Assembly: GCF_004379255.2 (NCBI RefSeq)
Contig: NC_056035.1
Span: 36,215,773 to 36,279,772 of the forward strand
Length of the DNA: 64,000 nucleotides
Source of the DNA: Salvia splendens
Taxonomy: Eukaryota > Streptophyta > Magnoliopsida > Lamiales > Lamiaceae
Reading direction: 5' to 3'
Below, in pieces: positions 32,328-45,665 of the stretch (its first letter is position 1; every line of letters begins with the position of its first letter). Under the pieces are notes generated by a model. That model had not been told where the DNA came from and searched no databases. It was given only the letters and a program-made list of their open reading frames with translations. A program made the position numbers and the translations under genes.

Positions 32328-33589
32328 TGATGCGAAGCTTATTTCCTATTCTTTACCCCGGATTTCATGTTAATTATAACTCACCAAGTCGTGCTTTGAG
32401 TGTAGTTTCGGGTGTTAGAAGCTGGAAGTTCGTCGGAAATGCATATCTGAGATTCCAGAGAGTTCGCCCGGTCGGGCGTTTTGATGTTGCTAAACGCCCG
32501 ATCGGGCGTTTCCATTTTGTGCATGCGGAGTCCAGAAAGTTCGCCCGGTCGGGCGTTCTGATTTCAACTAAACGCCCGGTCGGGCGTCTCCCGCGAAGCC
32601 ATGCAGAAGCATATCGCCCGGTCGGGCGATTGGTCCTTCTAATTTCGCCCGGTCGGGCGTTCGGAGTCTCGAACAACTCCAGGCAGTTACTCGGCAGTTT
32701 AGGATAAAAAGAAGAAAAGAAAATGAGAAGAAGGACGACAGATAAAGAGAAAAATAGAGAGAAAGGAGGAGAGGAAGAAGAGAAGGAAGGCATTCCGGCC
32801 ATTATTCCGACCATCCATTCCCGAATCCCGACTCCACTCGACGAGAGCATCACACCTATGGTTTTATTTCTACATTCTACCATGTGTATAGGCTAGGCTC
32901 TCTTTGTTGCTCCGAGTTGTAATCTAGGCTTGTGTATTTGTTTTAACACCTTGAATCGTATGTTTGATACCAACAATGTGTTTGATAATTAAAATGCTAC
33001 GTTTTTGGCTAATGATGTAGTGTTGTTAAATCTTAACTATTGTCTCTTTAACATAGCTTAGGATTGATCGTTTGTTGGTATGCTTTCGATTTAGAACTGT
33101 TCAGGGGATAAATTGATAGTGGATTAGGTAAGTGATTATAGTAGACGACATTTATTCCCGCGCATCCGCAGGAATTAAATGTCGTTGAAAGTTGGTTCAT
33201 GGAACAAGTGTTCAGCTGACTGTGAACTATACGTCGTAGACATGTTCAGTGCACGCGATTAGGTTGATAATTATAATCCCGTCGTATGTTTCGTTGTAAA
33301 TGGTGTAAAACAACGCAAGCTTAGTGAGCAACTTGGAGTGACTTGTCTTTCTCGTATTAAAAATCTCGTTTCAGTAGTTTAAGTTAGTTAACCATCTCAA
33401 AATCAAAACAAAATATTTTTATGCTTTGTGTAGTCTTATTAAGCGTAAGCAATCTCGCCTCCCTGTGGATCGACACTTGAAATACTACTACGATACTGTA
33501 TTCTTGCAGTAGTGTAGTATTATTAGAGTTAAAATAATTAAACTTGATAATCTTTATGCTTTGATTAAGAACTCTAAAATATCGCATCA
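32328..33589 (+). repeat. 3' LTR of the Athila-like element
   Basis: 1262 bp, matching 26592-27853 with one apparent substitution. It repeats the six-palindrome array at 32465-32659. Confidence 0.95.
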
Positions 33590-33594
33590 GAACT

Positions 33595-34729
33595 TCATGA
33601 AGGAGTCCTATATAGAAAGTCCTACCTTCAACCGTTGTTGCGATGTGTAGGACCAGAAGAGACGGATTACATCCTTAGAGAAGTTCATGAAGGATCTTGC
33701 GGTAGCCACATCGGAGCTAGAGCATTAGCTAAAAAAGTTCTGAGATGGGGATATTATTGGCCAACTTTGGTACAAGAAGCAGTACAGCTAGTTAAGAAAT
33801 GTACGAAATGCCAAATCCATGCAAATATCCCAAGGACGCCGCAGACTGATCTATGTGCTATGCAAAGCCCTTGGCCTTTTATGCAATGGGGCATAGACAT
33901 AGTAGGACCACTACCACAAGCTCCCCGGCAAATGAAATTCTTGATCGTTGCCGTGGATTACTTCACAAAGTGGGTGGAGGCTGAACCATTAGCTACGATA
34001 ACAAGCTCAAAGGCATTAGATTTTGTCTGGAAGAACATAGTTTGCCGATTTGGCATACCCCATATCCTCATTTCAGATAATGGGACTCAGTTTACTGACA
34101 AAACATTCAAGAATTGGTGCCAAGAGTTGAATATTCAACAGCGGTTCACTTCAGTCTCTCACCCACAAGCAAACGGACAAACGGAAGTAACAAACCGTAC
34201 TTTGGTGAAAGGATTAAAAGCTCGGTTAGAACAAGCCAAAGGACAATGGGTAGAAAATCTTCCTCAAGTCCTATGGTCTTACCGAACTACACCAAAAACC
34301 TCCAACGGTGAAACTCCGTACAGTCTAGTGTACGGCACTGAAGCCGTAATTCCGGTTGAGATCGGCATACCCAGCCCCCGAACCCTTAATTTCTCAACAG
34401 AACTGAATGACGACGGGCTGAGAGCCGAACTAGATCTTGCCGAAGAAAGAAGAGAATTGGCCTTCATAAAAGAAGCCAAGTACAAGGAGCAAGTAACCCG
34501 GTATTATAACCAAAGGGTGAAAAAGCTGCAGTTTCAAGTGGGAGATCTCGTATTGAGAAACAATGAAGTAAGCCGAGCAGAAAAGCTGGGCAAACTTGAA
34601 CCCACATGGGAAGGTCCGTATCGGGTGTCAGAAGTCCTGGGAAAAGGGTCTTATAAATTAACCCACATGTCAGGAGAACAAGTACCCCGAACATGGCATA
34701 TTTCCAACCTCAAGAAGTTCTATTTGTAA
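33595..34729 (+). pseudogene. Tat Pol, C-terminal part (integrase), cut off by the Athila-like insertion
   Basis: The reading frame of pol resumes directly after the second GAACT. An H2C2 zinc-binding region (HEGSCGSHIGARALAKK, CTKCQ) leads to an integrase core with acids in WGIDIVGPLP, ISDNGTQF and NGQTEVTNR. The C-terminal domain has a GDLVLRNNE motif and ends WHISNLKKFYL. Its first internal ATG is at 33635 but it was not a separate gene. Before the insertion pol was a single frame of about 1087 codons from 24463; the insertion separates integrase from RT, so this copy cannot now make complete Pol. Confidence 0.9.
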
Positions 34730-34747
34730 GAGACAAGGTCCGGTCAG

Positions 34748-34830
34748 TCTTGTGTCTAGTTCGGTCCTAGGGTTATGTGCTTTCTTATTTTTATTGTTCT
34801 TGTGTCTAGTTCGGTCCTAGGGTTATGTGC
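34748..34830 (+). repeat. Short tandem duplication after Tat pol
   Basis: CTTGTGTCTAGTTCGGTCCT and the following GGTTATGTGC occur twice, ending at 34780 and 34830, with a period of 50. Confidence 0.85.
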
Positions 34831-35022
34831 ATTTTGTCTCTTACAAATGTTACTGAGGTATATTGTTCCTTAAAGGCTGATCCCCTTCTTTTAGATCATG
34901 TATTAAAGACAATTGTGAGTCCAAGCTTCTAAGGAAGATACAAGATTCCACAATTCAGCTTAAGAAACAAGCAATTCGTCTGAAACGAACTGCAATAAGC
35001 CGAAAACCACTCCGGTTAACTA

Positions 35023-35216
35023 GGGAAAGTCCAATCCAAGCGATAAAACTCGCCAAATAAGGACACTAACTAAGTCCGGTCAAAGAAGAGTTTACTTCAT
35101 AAGACCGAGGACGAGTACAGGGAAAGTCCAATCCAAGCGATAAAACTCGCCAAATAAGGACACTAACTCAGTCCGGTCAAAGAAGAGTTTACTTCATAAG
35201 ACCGAGGACGAGTACA
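35023..35216 (+). repeat. Tandem 97-bp repeat in the Tat 3' region
   Basis: Two adjacent copies start GGGAAAGTCCAATCCAAGCG at 35023 and 35120. They are nearly identical (one A/C difference seen, at 'actaag' versus 'actcag'). The second copy ends close to the 3' end of the antisense gene 35355-36120. Confidence 0.9.
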
Positions 35217-35354
35217 ATAAATGAAATAAAAAATCGCTGAACTGTAAATACGCAGTGATAGAAGCGAAATGAAAAAATTTCATTTACTAAGTCTTGTTGG
35301 GCATACAATTCCGCTGCCCTACGAGAATGCGTTACACCATTACAAAGGACTATT

Positions 35355-36120
35355 CTACTGTCTACGATTGCTAAAGTTGAGCCACCTATCCGAAAAATCC
35401 TCATGATGCTGAGTTCGGGCGTTCCGAGCAGTTGAAGAATAAGTAGGTGGACGAGATGCTCTGATCGACCTACCGCCTCTTCCCTGAGTCCGGGAAGTTC
35501 TAGCACCTCGGCGGCGAAGAGTCTCTTCACGAAGCATTTGCTGATCTTGCTCACTCATATTCACAACTCCTCTACGAACTTCAGGGCGTTCTTGTCTTGA
35601 CGTTTCCGGTTGCTCCTGAGTCCGTTGCTGATTTGGAGTAGAAATTTGAGTAAGTGGATTAGAGGTTTGAGTTGGAGTGTGAGCATCTGTTAGCGGGAAA
35701 CGGCTAAGGAATCTCTCGATTGAGGGACGCCGGGAAAGAATGATGTCGTACAGAGAAGCCAAGCGCCGCAATGATTTCACAACTTGTTGGCAAGCCGAGC
35801 TCTCCAGCACATTGTTCTTCCGGAGTACATGAAGCTCCTCCCACAGTTCATCAACTTGATTCTGAACTTCAGATATAGTCATTCCCCCGCGCCCGCAGAT
35901 GAAATCTTCATATGCAGTCCTCTCAGCGATGACAGTATTCAGCTCGGCCTCCAGATCTTTCTTTATGGACTCTAAGTCCTTATTGTTGGACTCCAGCTCC
36001 ACTAAACGAGCCAAGAGTTCATCATACTTCATCTGGTCATCTATAGCTTTTTTCTCAGCTTCATTTAAAGCCAAAGAGTATAGCCGCTTCCAGTGAAGTA
36101 CCTCCAGCTCCTTAGAGTTA
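35355..36120 (-). CDS. Antisense coiled-coil ORF of the Tat element (second)
   Basis: About 240 codons open to 35355. The frame extends upstream past the first usable start to a probable splice acceptor near 36130, so it may be a downstream exon of the neighbouring antisense gene and not a gene in itself. Residues 1-110 are a heptad-rich coiled coil (DELLARLVELESNNKDLESI, VDELWEELHVLRKN). A Pro/Gln/Thr-rich stretch follows, and then an Arg-rich tail with RRRGARTSRTQGRGGRS. No enzyme motif was seen. Antisense ORFs of unknown function downstream of pol are described for Tat elements. Function is not known. Confidence 0.6.
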
Positions 36121-36337
36121 AGAATACGAAGCAGCTATGTCAGTTCGGCATTTCAGTTTACCGAGCAGGCAGTAAACCACAATAGGAGTAAAAGAGATTA
36201 AGAAAAGCTATAAGGAAGACACGAGTGTAGAAAGAAGAATTTTTTTTCGTTCACAAGAAAAAATTTACACAAGGAGGGCTTCAAGGCCATTTTACAAATA
36301 GAAAGAAGGAAACTAAACTAAGAGAAGGGAGACGAAA

Positions 36338-38266
36338 TCATACTCCGCCAGTTTCGTCTCCGGCTTCCCTGTGGGTTTCAGCTTCTTTCTCCTTGTCGAC
36401 CTCGGTCTCAGCCTCGGCCTCCCTCCTCCCTCCCTCCTGCTCGGCGCCCCCATCGCCGATCTGCTGCACCTCTTGCTCGGCGTGCCCGTCGCCGGTCTGC
36501 TGATCCTCCTGCTCGGTCTCCTTGCCGGCCTCATTTTCCTGCTCACCCTCTTCTTTGAAAATTGAAGCGGGTGAAACAGGCCCCAAGGAGGCAAAGATGG
36601 CCTCCATGTTCTCGTCACGGTCAGCACGGCAATTACGGACTCGTTCAGCAGAAAGCAGGACCGATGAAGACGCAAGCTCCTCAAGGAGCGGCAGACTCTG
36701 GAGACGCGCTGCAATCTCTCGGCCATACAGCGGCAAGACGACTTCGGGTTCCTGCTCAGCATTATCGGTCATCAATTTCAGCAGATCACCGATAAGGGCC
36801 GAAAATTGATTGCTCAAAAAGAGTTTCTCCGTGTAAACACGGAGAGCCTCCCCCTGAGCCACCACGGCAGCCGCCTCCCTCTGTTTCGACCGCTCTCTCT
36901 GGATGACGAGCTGGTCTTTGGCACGCTGGGCTTCATCCTGAGCCGAGATCATAGCGGCCCTTGCCCTCTCAAAGTCTGCCCGAGCCTGTTCGGCCTGGTG
37001 ACGAGCAGCATTCAAATTCCTCTGCATCTCATCATAGTCGCTGGATGCTTTAGAGAGTTCAACTGTGACGAGTTTGCAGAGCATATTGTTCCTCTGAAAA
37101 TGGAAAAAGGAAAAAGTCAACAGAGGGGCCACAAAAAAATATAGGAAAGAAGCAAAGCCAGAAAATCAAGAAGAAAATTCACCTCTACAAAGTCCTTTGG
37201 CCATAAAAAGGGCTCAGAGATATGTTCCGAAGTGGCCGTAACCACTCCTGATCCATAACCCCCTGGACAATGTCTCTCTCTGGCGCTTTCGGGGGTTTCT
37301 GAGTCTTCGCCGTCCCCCTTGCCGAGGTCGATCCCGGCTTTTTTGGATCCGAAGACTGACTCGAAGAGGTCTTCTGCCTCTTCGGATTCTTCTCGGCATC
37401 AGACGCCGAGCTGGTGTTTTTCTGTTTCTCCGGCTCCTTTGATTCGGAGGATTTGCGACCAAGCCTGCTTAGCATGTTCACTGCCAAAAAGCAAGAAAAC
37501 AAAGTCAGTTTTCGCCGCTAAAGCAGTAAAGCATAAAAAAGAAATCCTCACCCTCAGTCTCTTCGTCCGAAGACGAGGAGTCGAACACGAAGTCACCCTT
37601 GACGAGCTCAGATTCCAAATACTGTTTCCTAATCATGGGAATCTTATTGAGCCCGCCCTCGAGCTCGTCCAACGGTTCTACCCGAGGATGAGGAATTACG
37701 GACTTCGGCCCTCTCCAGGAAAAGTCCGGAGCCGCTGTCCTATTGTAAAAAAAGAAGCGATTTTTCCACATCGGCCATTTGGTTTTACAGAAGGCTCTAA
37801 AGGGCTGTAAAGGGATCAAGTAAAACCAGGATCCCTTTCTCTTAAACTGAAAGAAATTAAGGATTGCCCTCAGAGACAGATCCTTTTCTAGTCTACGCAG
37901 CTCGGCAGCAAAGGCCGATAAGTGCCTCCAAGAATTTGGAGTCACCTGACCTAAAGGAAGTTGGAAAAAATCAAGAAGCTCTACAAAGGCGGGGGGAAGA
38001 GGGAAACGAAGCCCGCATTCTAAGCAGGCTTCGTAAACGGTGGCATAACCCTCCGGCGGCGAGTTAGCCCTATGAGTGTCGTCGGGAATCACCACTAACC
38101 CCCCAGGAAGAAAATATTTTCCGTGTAAGGATATCACAGTATCCTTACTCAAAATGCTGTGAAAATATTCTACCGTCTTCTCCCCGGACTTTTTCCGGCC
38201 AGAAGATCCCTTACCCCCCTTCCTACCACTACCTGATTCAGAAACAGTTTCAGAAGAAGAAGACAT
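36338..38266 (-). CDS. Antisense spliced gene of the Tat element (putative gypsy-type transposon domain)
   Basis: Predicted exons 38266-37552, 37480-37189 and 37091-36338 give 586 residues in frame. The last junction is doubtful: a more consensus-like donor and acceptor (37183 and 37093) give a natural-looking join only with a 1-base frameshift near 37225. The N-terminus is Ser/Lys-rich (MSSSSETVSESGSG). A folded domain at about 30-215 (GYATVYEACLECGLRFPLPP, FVELLDFFQLPLGQVTPNSW, FFQFKRKGSWFYL) resembles the 'putative gypsy type transposon' family (Pfam Transposase_28 from memory). An acidic and basic linker and a long coiled coil (QAEQARADFERARAAMISAQ) with a Glu-rich tail follow. A nuclear structural or regulatory protein is conceivable, but no function is established. 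Confidence 0.65.
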
Positions 38267-38554
38267 GATTCTTACTCTTTGATGGTCGAAAGTCTCTGAA
38301 GAAATTCTTGAAGAAGCGGAAGAAAATTTTACGAAAAAGAGAGAGAATGCAGAAGAAATAATCGCAAAAGTGTTCCAATGATGAAGAAAGGAAATATTTT
38401 TCAAATTCGTCACACCGTTTCAAATCCCACTTTTTCTGGATTCTCTGGCCGGATTTGCTGTCACATTTAATGCAGACACGTGCAGAGCACGTCCCCTGAC
38501 GTCAGCCTCCCCCTTACACTTATCCGAAATGCCGAAGTGATTCACTTCGCTTTT

Positions 38555-38568
38555 CGGGGGGGGGGTGG
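38555..38568 (+). other. Polypurine tract of the Tat element
   Basis: A CGGGGGGGGGGGTGG tract immediately before the 3' LTR at 38569. It would prime plus-strand DNA synthesis. Confidence 0.7.
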
Positions 38569-39236
38569 TGATGGGATACGAACTAAACAACTAAACAATA
38601 ATTGCGAGCCCAATAGCAGTGACGGCCCATCAGCCCAAAACCCAAGAAAGAGTATCAGTTCGGCACAACCAAAGAGTTCGGTCACAGCCTATAGCTCGGT
38701 AAAGCCGACCAATCGAGCTCAACTCTCAGATCGGCAAAAGCTGATCGGCAAAGTCAGTTCGGCACAACCAAAGAGTTCGGTCACAGCCTATAGCTCGGTA
38801 AAAGCCGACCAATCGAGCTCAACTCTCAGATCGGCAAAAGCTGATCGGCAAAGTTCAGCAGTTCGGTCTCAGTATTCGACCGAACAAGGAGATAGTGGAC
38901 CCATGCAGGATCTCCACGACCTCCATTACACCCACGATCTATTTAGTGGTATTAAGCAGTTATCAACCCCCCTACCAGGGCTGCAAACCACGATCTTAGT
39001 TCGAATGTATAAATAGAACTTAGATCAGATAGACCAAGGTTAAGCTCTCTAGATCCTGAATCTCATATAGCAAATCAGTATTGTAATCTGTAAGCTAGAT
39101 CAAGCAATACAAATTTGCCCTCTATTCTTCCCGTGGACGTAGATTTGCCTCAGTAAATCGAACCACGTAATTCTCAGTGTTGTGATCTTCATTTATTACT
39201 TGCATTTATTCCCATCAAAAATTCGCTAAATCATCA
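38569..39236 (+). repeat. 3' LTR of the Tat element
   Basis: 668 bp, uninterrupted, TGATGGG...AATCATCA, followed by the target duplication TACTA (39237-39241). The tandem repeat has period 99 here because of one missing A. TATAAATA is at 39008-39015. Confidence 0.96.
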
Positions 39237-39241
39237 TACTA

Positions 39242-41597
39242 CATAAGAATTAGTATGAAACTAGGAAAAAGTATCTATGGAATAAAAATCTTGTCGCACT
39301 ACTACTTTTTTTTGTTTATAGGATGCTTGTTAATTTATTATTTTATTTGTTAGACAAAATTTTCAATAAATACATAAATTTCAAAATCATAAATTAATTT
39401 ACTTACACATAGACAAAATTTTATCAGACAAACAGGACCATAGAGTTAACTTTCCTTTATCAACTTTGGTTTTAAACAAGCACGTCACATATCAAACAAA
39501 ACTCAAATTGGATTTATGTAATACCTAAATTGGTAGAGCTATCAACGCATAAAATCAATTCACATCAAAAGATTGAATCCAATCACACTAGAAACAAATA
39601 AGATCATCTATATTAAATGTTGTTCTACGTCTTATTCTTATCATGGAGTTGCAGTCACGTATATTGTTTGTAAATATATACTATTACCCACTAAATTACT
39701 AACAAAAGTTTAAGAAAAAATGAAATAGTTACCACAACAATTGTTCCTTATTTTTAATACTTTAATTAATCAGGTGGCACTGGATATAAGAAAAAGGAGC
39801 ACAGTGGAACTAATTTGTATAGTGAAAACAAGACACATACTGAGACCGATGATATATAAAATTAGCCACTTTGTGTAAACAAATTAAAAGCTAATATCTT
39901 AAAATAATCATTTTCATATTTTAAAAAATAGACATAAAATAAAAAAGATAAAAATAAAATAGCCAATTTTTTTTTATCATGAATTGCTCTATTTATAACA
40001 AAATCACAGTTAGTATTTTTTAAAAATCGTAAATAGGGCATGAAACTAGTTGTTTTTTTAATCTTAGAATCCTATCTTAACTCAGTTAAATGATTAAAAT
40101 TAATTACTGATGAATATTTTTTAACAGTGGTTGGTTTATTGCCATCCCTCAATAAAAAAATCCTCTACTTTAGAGTTGTCAAATTAATTATGTAACTGGT
40201 GTCACGCTTCAGTAAACATAGATAGGACATCATAGATTCATAAAACTCTTATATACACCATAAGAAATTTCAAAAATCTCAAAATTATTTAAGTCTGGAG
40301 ACATTATTACAACATATATATAAACGCAATATTAATTAAGTTGGACACTAACGAGTTAATTCGTTTATTTTATGTCATTATCTTATCACGTTAAGATAAA
40401 AAGAAAATATTCGCAATTATTCTGGATACCACCGAATATTCGAGAAATATCTCCCATGATTTTTAGTTTTTAGTTATTCGAAAATGTCCCATCTAAAAAT
40501 GAGTTATCACAAAATGTATTTGCTCTTTATATTTACTTTTTAAATTTAAATTGATTGGCTCAAAAGAGTTGAACTTGAGACACAAAATAAAGTGCGTGCA
40601 TATGAACCACAGAGTTTCAGCAGTGTCATGTGAATCAGAAACAAAAGCAATAAAATAATGGTCCATACCATATCATGCATGACAATCTTCATTTAATTTG
40701 TTTCTACATAATTTTCAGTTGAGAAAATTAATATAAAGAACTTTTTTTTCTCTATTTTCCAATTTTGATTTTTATAGCCTCGATTACATTCCACCAACTA
40801 ATATCTTGTTAGGACATGTTTCAACGTATCCTCATTCAAGCTTTAGTTTAAATAATGATCACTTCTTTATAATAACCAAATAAACTAGGCACTTTTACAA
40901 TTTATTACTTGTACAAAGTTTTTCAGTTTTGAAATTCACCTTGTTTTACATACATACAATTGCTAATATACAATACACATCTGCGAAGCCTTTTAGTAGT
41001 GAACTAGTCATATTTTGCTTATAATTCACAGGCACAGCCACTAAACTTGACCATAATTCACAACTAACTGAATTTCTTAGTCCTGAACTAATTACCTTAA
41101 GCTAACATGACTGTTTTTATTCATATTTATCCTTTTAAATTTAACCAATAAATACGCTATAACTATAAACATACTCAATTTTTAGTAGTATTTGAACTGA
41201 AAATTGGTTAAAATGCAGTTTGTTACGTAATTGATAATTCATGTCAAATCACGTGGAATTTGTGTTATGTGCACTCATCAAACACTTCGAAAAATCAACA
41301 CTCACGTGGAATTTGATGTTTTTAACAACTGTCCAATTTGATTAGTAATTTGGATGGGTGTCACCTTTTTAATTTCGATTTAGATTAACTTATCACAGCC
41401 GTAAACAGGCTTTTAGGGATGTATCAACTTGCACAATACTGATAAATAATTGTTCAGGATTAACAAATCGAAAAGACTACCTTTGGAACCCGTCACCCGA
41501 CCAGGCGAAAGAGCATTGGCCGACGCTTGCCAGTGTTGTTTTTGACGTTTTTTTTTATATAATAAGAGAGAAAATCTCAAACCGCTCTAAGATTGGT
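39242..41597. other. Intergenic, nothing recognised
   Basis: 2.3 kb of AT-rich DNA with no credible gene, RNA or transposon end. Confidence 0.4.
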
Positions 41598-41607
41598 GAG
41601 CAAAGAA

Positions 41608-41813
41608 GGATTGAGATCCCCTGCTGTGCATTCACCAAAGAAGGATTGAGATCCCCTGCTGTGCAAAATGCCACAGCAGGGGGTGCTGTGGTGATCCACA
41701 CCATTCATTTTGGGAATGAAAAATAATAATACAAGTATGGGAATTTAATTTGTGGTGTGGATCACCACAGCACTCCCTGTTGTGGCATTTTGCACAGCAG
41801 GGGATCTCAATCC
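41608..41813. mobile_element. Mutator-type MITE with a duplicated left end
   Basis: The element has long inverted ends: GGATTGAGATCCCCTGCTGT at the left and its inverse at the right, extending inward through GCAAAATGCCACAGCAGG and GTGGTGATCCACACC. It is flanked by a 10-base direct repeat, GAGCAAAGAA (41598-41607 and 41814-41823), the size expected for Mutator-like elements. The left terminal 35 bases are present twice in tandem (41608 and 41643). There is no coding capacity. A transcript would form a hairpin with a loop of about 55 bases. Confidence 0.8.
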
Positions 41814-41823
41814 GAGCAAAGAA

Positions 41824-42781
41824 AATTAAATTCCCAATACAAGAAAATTAAACACCTCAGACCAATACAAGCAAGCTAAACAAGAGGCAACAGAGAGAGG
41901 AGTAAGAAGTGTATCCTCCAAGCAAAACAGGAAAGCTAGAAACAACATGTTCATCAACAAAAATCACCAAGTAAAAACTGACCAGGAAGTTAGGCGAGCT
42001 ACATTGCACCTTTATGTCTCAGAGTTGCTTCTGCAATTATGCTCCGTTCGTCTAGTAGCTTTAAGGAAGTCATCATACATTTGACCTGGTGAAAAGGGAA
42101 ATTTTAGGCACTAACCTTTAGTCCATGCTCCTAGCATTCAAAGAATTGAGTCTCTTCTCAATTTTCAATTCGATTCCATGTTTTGAAAGATTACTTTATT
42201 TCTGAATTACCAAATAGACCATGAGATCACATAGAATAAGAAACTTCAAATTTTCGAGTCAAATTTCATGAATGATGCATCCATCAATGTAAGGAAGCAA
42301 GACATCGAATCTTTAGAAAGACAATGCGATAGACCATTTCAGGTTCCTCGCCACATCATGATTAATGCATAAACCTCATCTTCAACTCCGATTCCTCAAC
42401 TCCGGGGAATCCCGTGGATCGCAGTTGATGAACTCATCCAACTCGAATGATTTTGAAAGGAATAAAATTAATCAAGAAACTCAATATAGTACTCAACATC
42501 ATAAGATTGAAAGGAATAAAATTAATCAAGAAACTCAATATAGTACTCCACATCATAAGATTAAAAGAAGATATAATCATAATTCATAAGACAGTTGTGT
42601 ACATATTTACAATAACACAATTCATCATGGTTGTGACCAAAATAATAAAAGGCATATCTGTATTAAAATTCTCAAAAGTTTATACGCATCATACTGCCAC
42701 ATCAGATGCATCCGAAAGGTGTTGATCGGAAACTATGGTGGTCAGGAGTTACTCTCTACATACTACCCAACACACTCAGCC
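41824..42781. other. Intergenic with a 54-bp tandem duplication
   Basis: This is the 3' flank of the beta-amylase gene. At 42454-42561, a 54-base unit beginning TGAAAGGAATAAAATTAATC is present twice with one clear difference (CTCAACATC versus CTCCACATC). Nothing else was recognised; the overlapping 74- and 92-codon frames result from the duplication. Confidence 0.6.
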
Positions 42782-45167
<2,386 letters not shown>

Positions 45168-45286
45168 TTATGAATTGGAATAATTAACAGAGATTTGGAT
45201 TGAAACCGATGATCACTACAGAGAAATTTAGATTTAGTTTTAGTTTTAGTTTTGAGGTGTAGAGAGAAATGGTGATTAGGGATTTG

Positions 45287-45294
45287 TATTTATA
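45287..45294 (-). promoter_or_regulatory. TATA box of the beta-amylase gene
   Basis: TATAAATA on the minus strand, about 120 bases before the start codon. Confidence 0.5.
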
Positions 45295-45379
45295 GAGTGA
45301 GGAGGGAGAAAGGGGGTGTTGAAAAAGAGGCGTTTGAAAAGATAAGATATTCAGAAATGGAGGACAGCGCAGGACGTGA

Positions 45380-45452
45380 CACGTGGAAACGGACTCGTGG
45401 CGGTATTTGGGCGGGGAAAAGGCGACGGCTGCGATCTGCGGAGGTTCACGTG
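45380..45452 (-). promoter_or_regulatory. Two G-box motifs upstream of the beta-amylase gene
   Basis: CACGTG hexamers at 45380-45385 and 45447-45452, 90-165 bases upstream of the TATA box. G-boxes bind bZIP and bHLH factors and often mediate ABA or light responses, and with the ACACGTGG context of the first one (on the plus strand) it resembles an ABRE. That it regulates this gene is inference. Confidence 0.5.
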
Positions 45453-45665
45453 AGGGGGACGGTGGGATTTGATTTCCCGGTGTGGGCAAGGGTCGGCCAA
45501 TAGGAAAGCGCAACGTGGACGAGTGGGGATAAATTAAGGTCGGTTTGGCACTTTGCGTAAATGCCTTTATCATTTTCACAGCTAAGATGGAAGCCAGTAT
45601 TACTGAGTTTTCTTTAATTCAAATTTAAATTTATTTTTATGGATTATACTACTTGTAGTTGTTTA

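Larger units (their letters stand above)
26592..33589 (+). mobile_element. Athila-like element with gag-protease only
   Basis: A 6998-bp element, TGATGCGAAGC...ATATCGCATCA, with target duplication GAACT (26587-26591 and 33590-33594), inserted into the pol of the Tat element. It has two 1262-bp LTRs, an Asp-tRNA-type primer site, one 821-codon gag-protease frame, 1.6 kb of non-coding DNA and a polypurine tract. Reverse transcriptase, RNase H and integrase are absent. By eye the LTRs differ at one base (A at about 27050, G at about 32786). It is thus a non-autonomous element that moved recently using enzymes made elsewhere. Confidence 0.94.
16272..39236 (+). mobile_element. Outer Ty3-gypsy element, Tat lineage, with two nested insertions
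   Basis: The element begins TGATGGGATACG and ends CTAAATCATCA, flanked by the 5-bp duplication TACTA at 16267-16271 and 39237-39241. Without the two nested elements and their target duplications it is about 10.6 kb. Order: 5' LTR, primer site, gag-protease, pol (RT, RNase H, a second archaeal-type RNase H, integrase), antisense genes, polypurine tract, 3' LTR. Two RNase H domains plus antisense ORFs downstream of pol are established traits of the Tat lineage. Apart from the nested insertions the coding frames are open. The 5' and 3' LTRs differ by a single A (in the run at about 16501-16506 versus 38700). Confidence 0.93.

Noticed and set aside
36371..37144. Plus-strand frames over the antisense coiled-coil gene of the Tat element
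   Set aside because: They are Leu/Pro-rich complements of Glu/Ala/Arg-rich coiled-coil codons.
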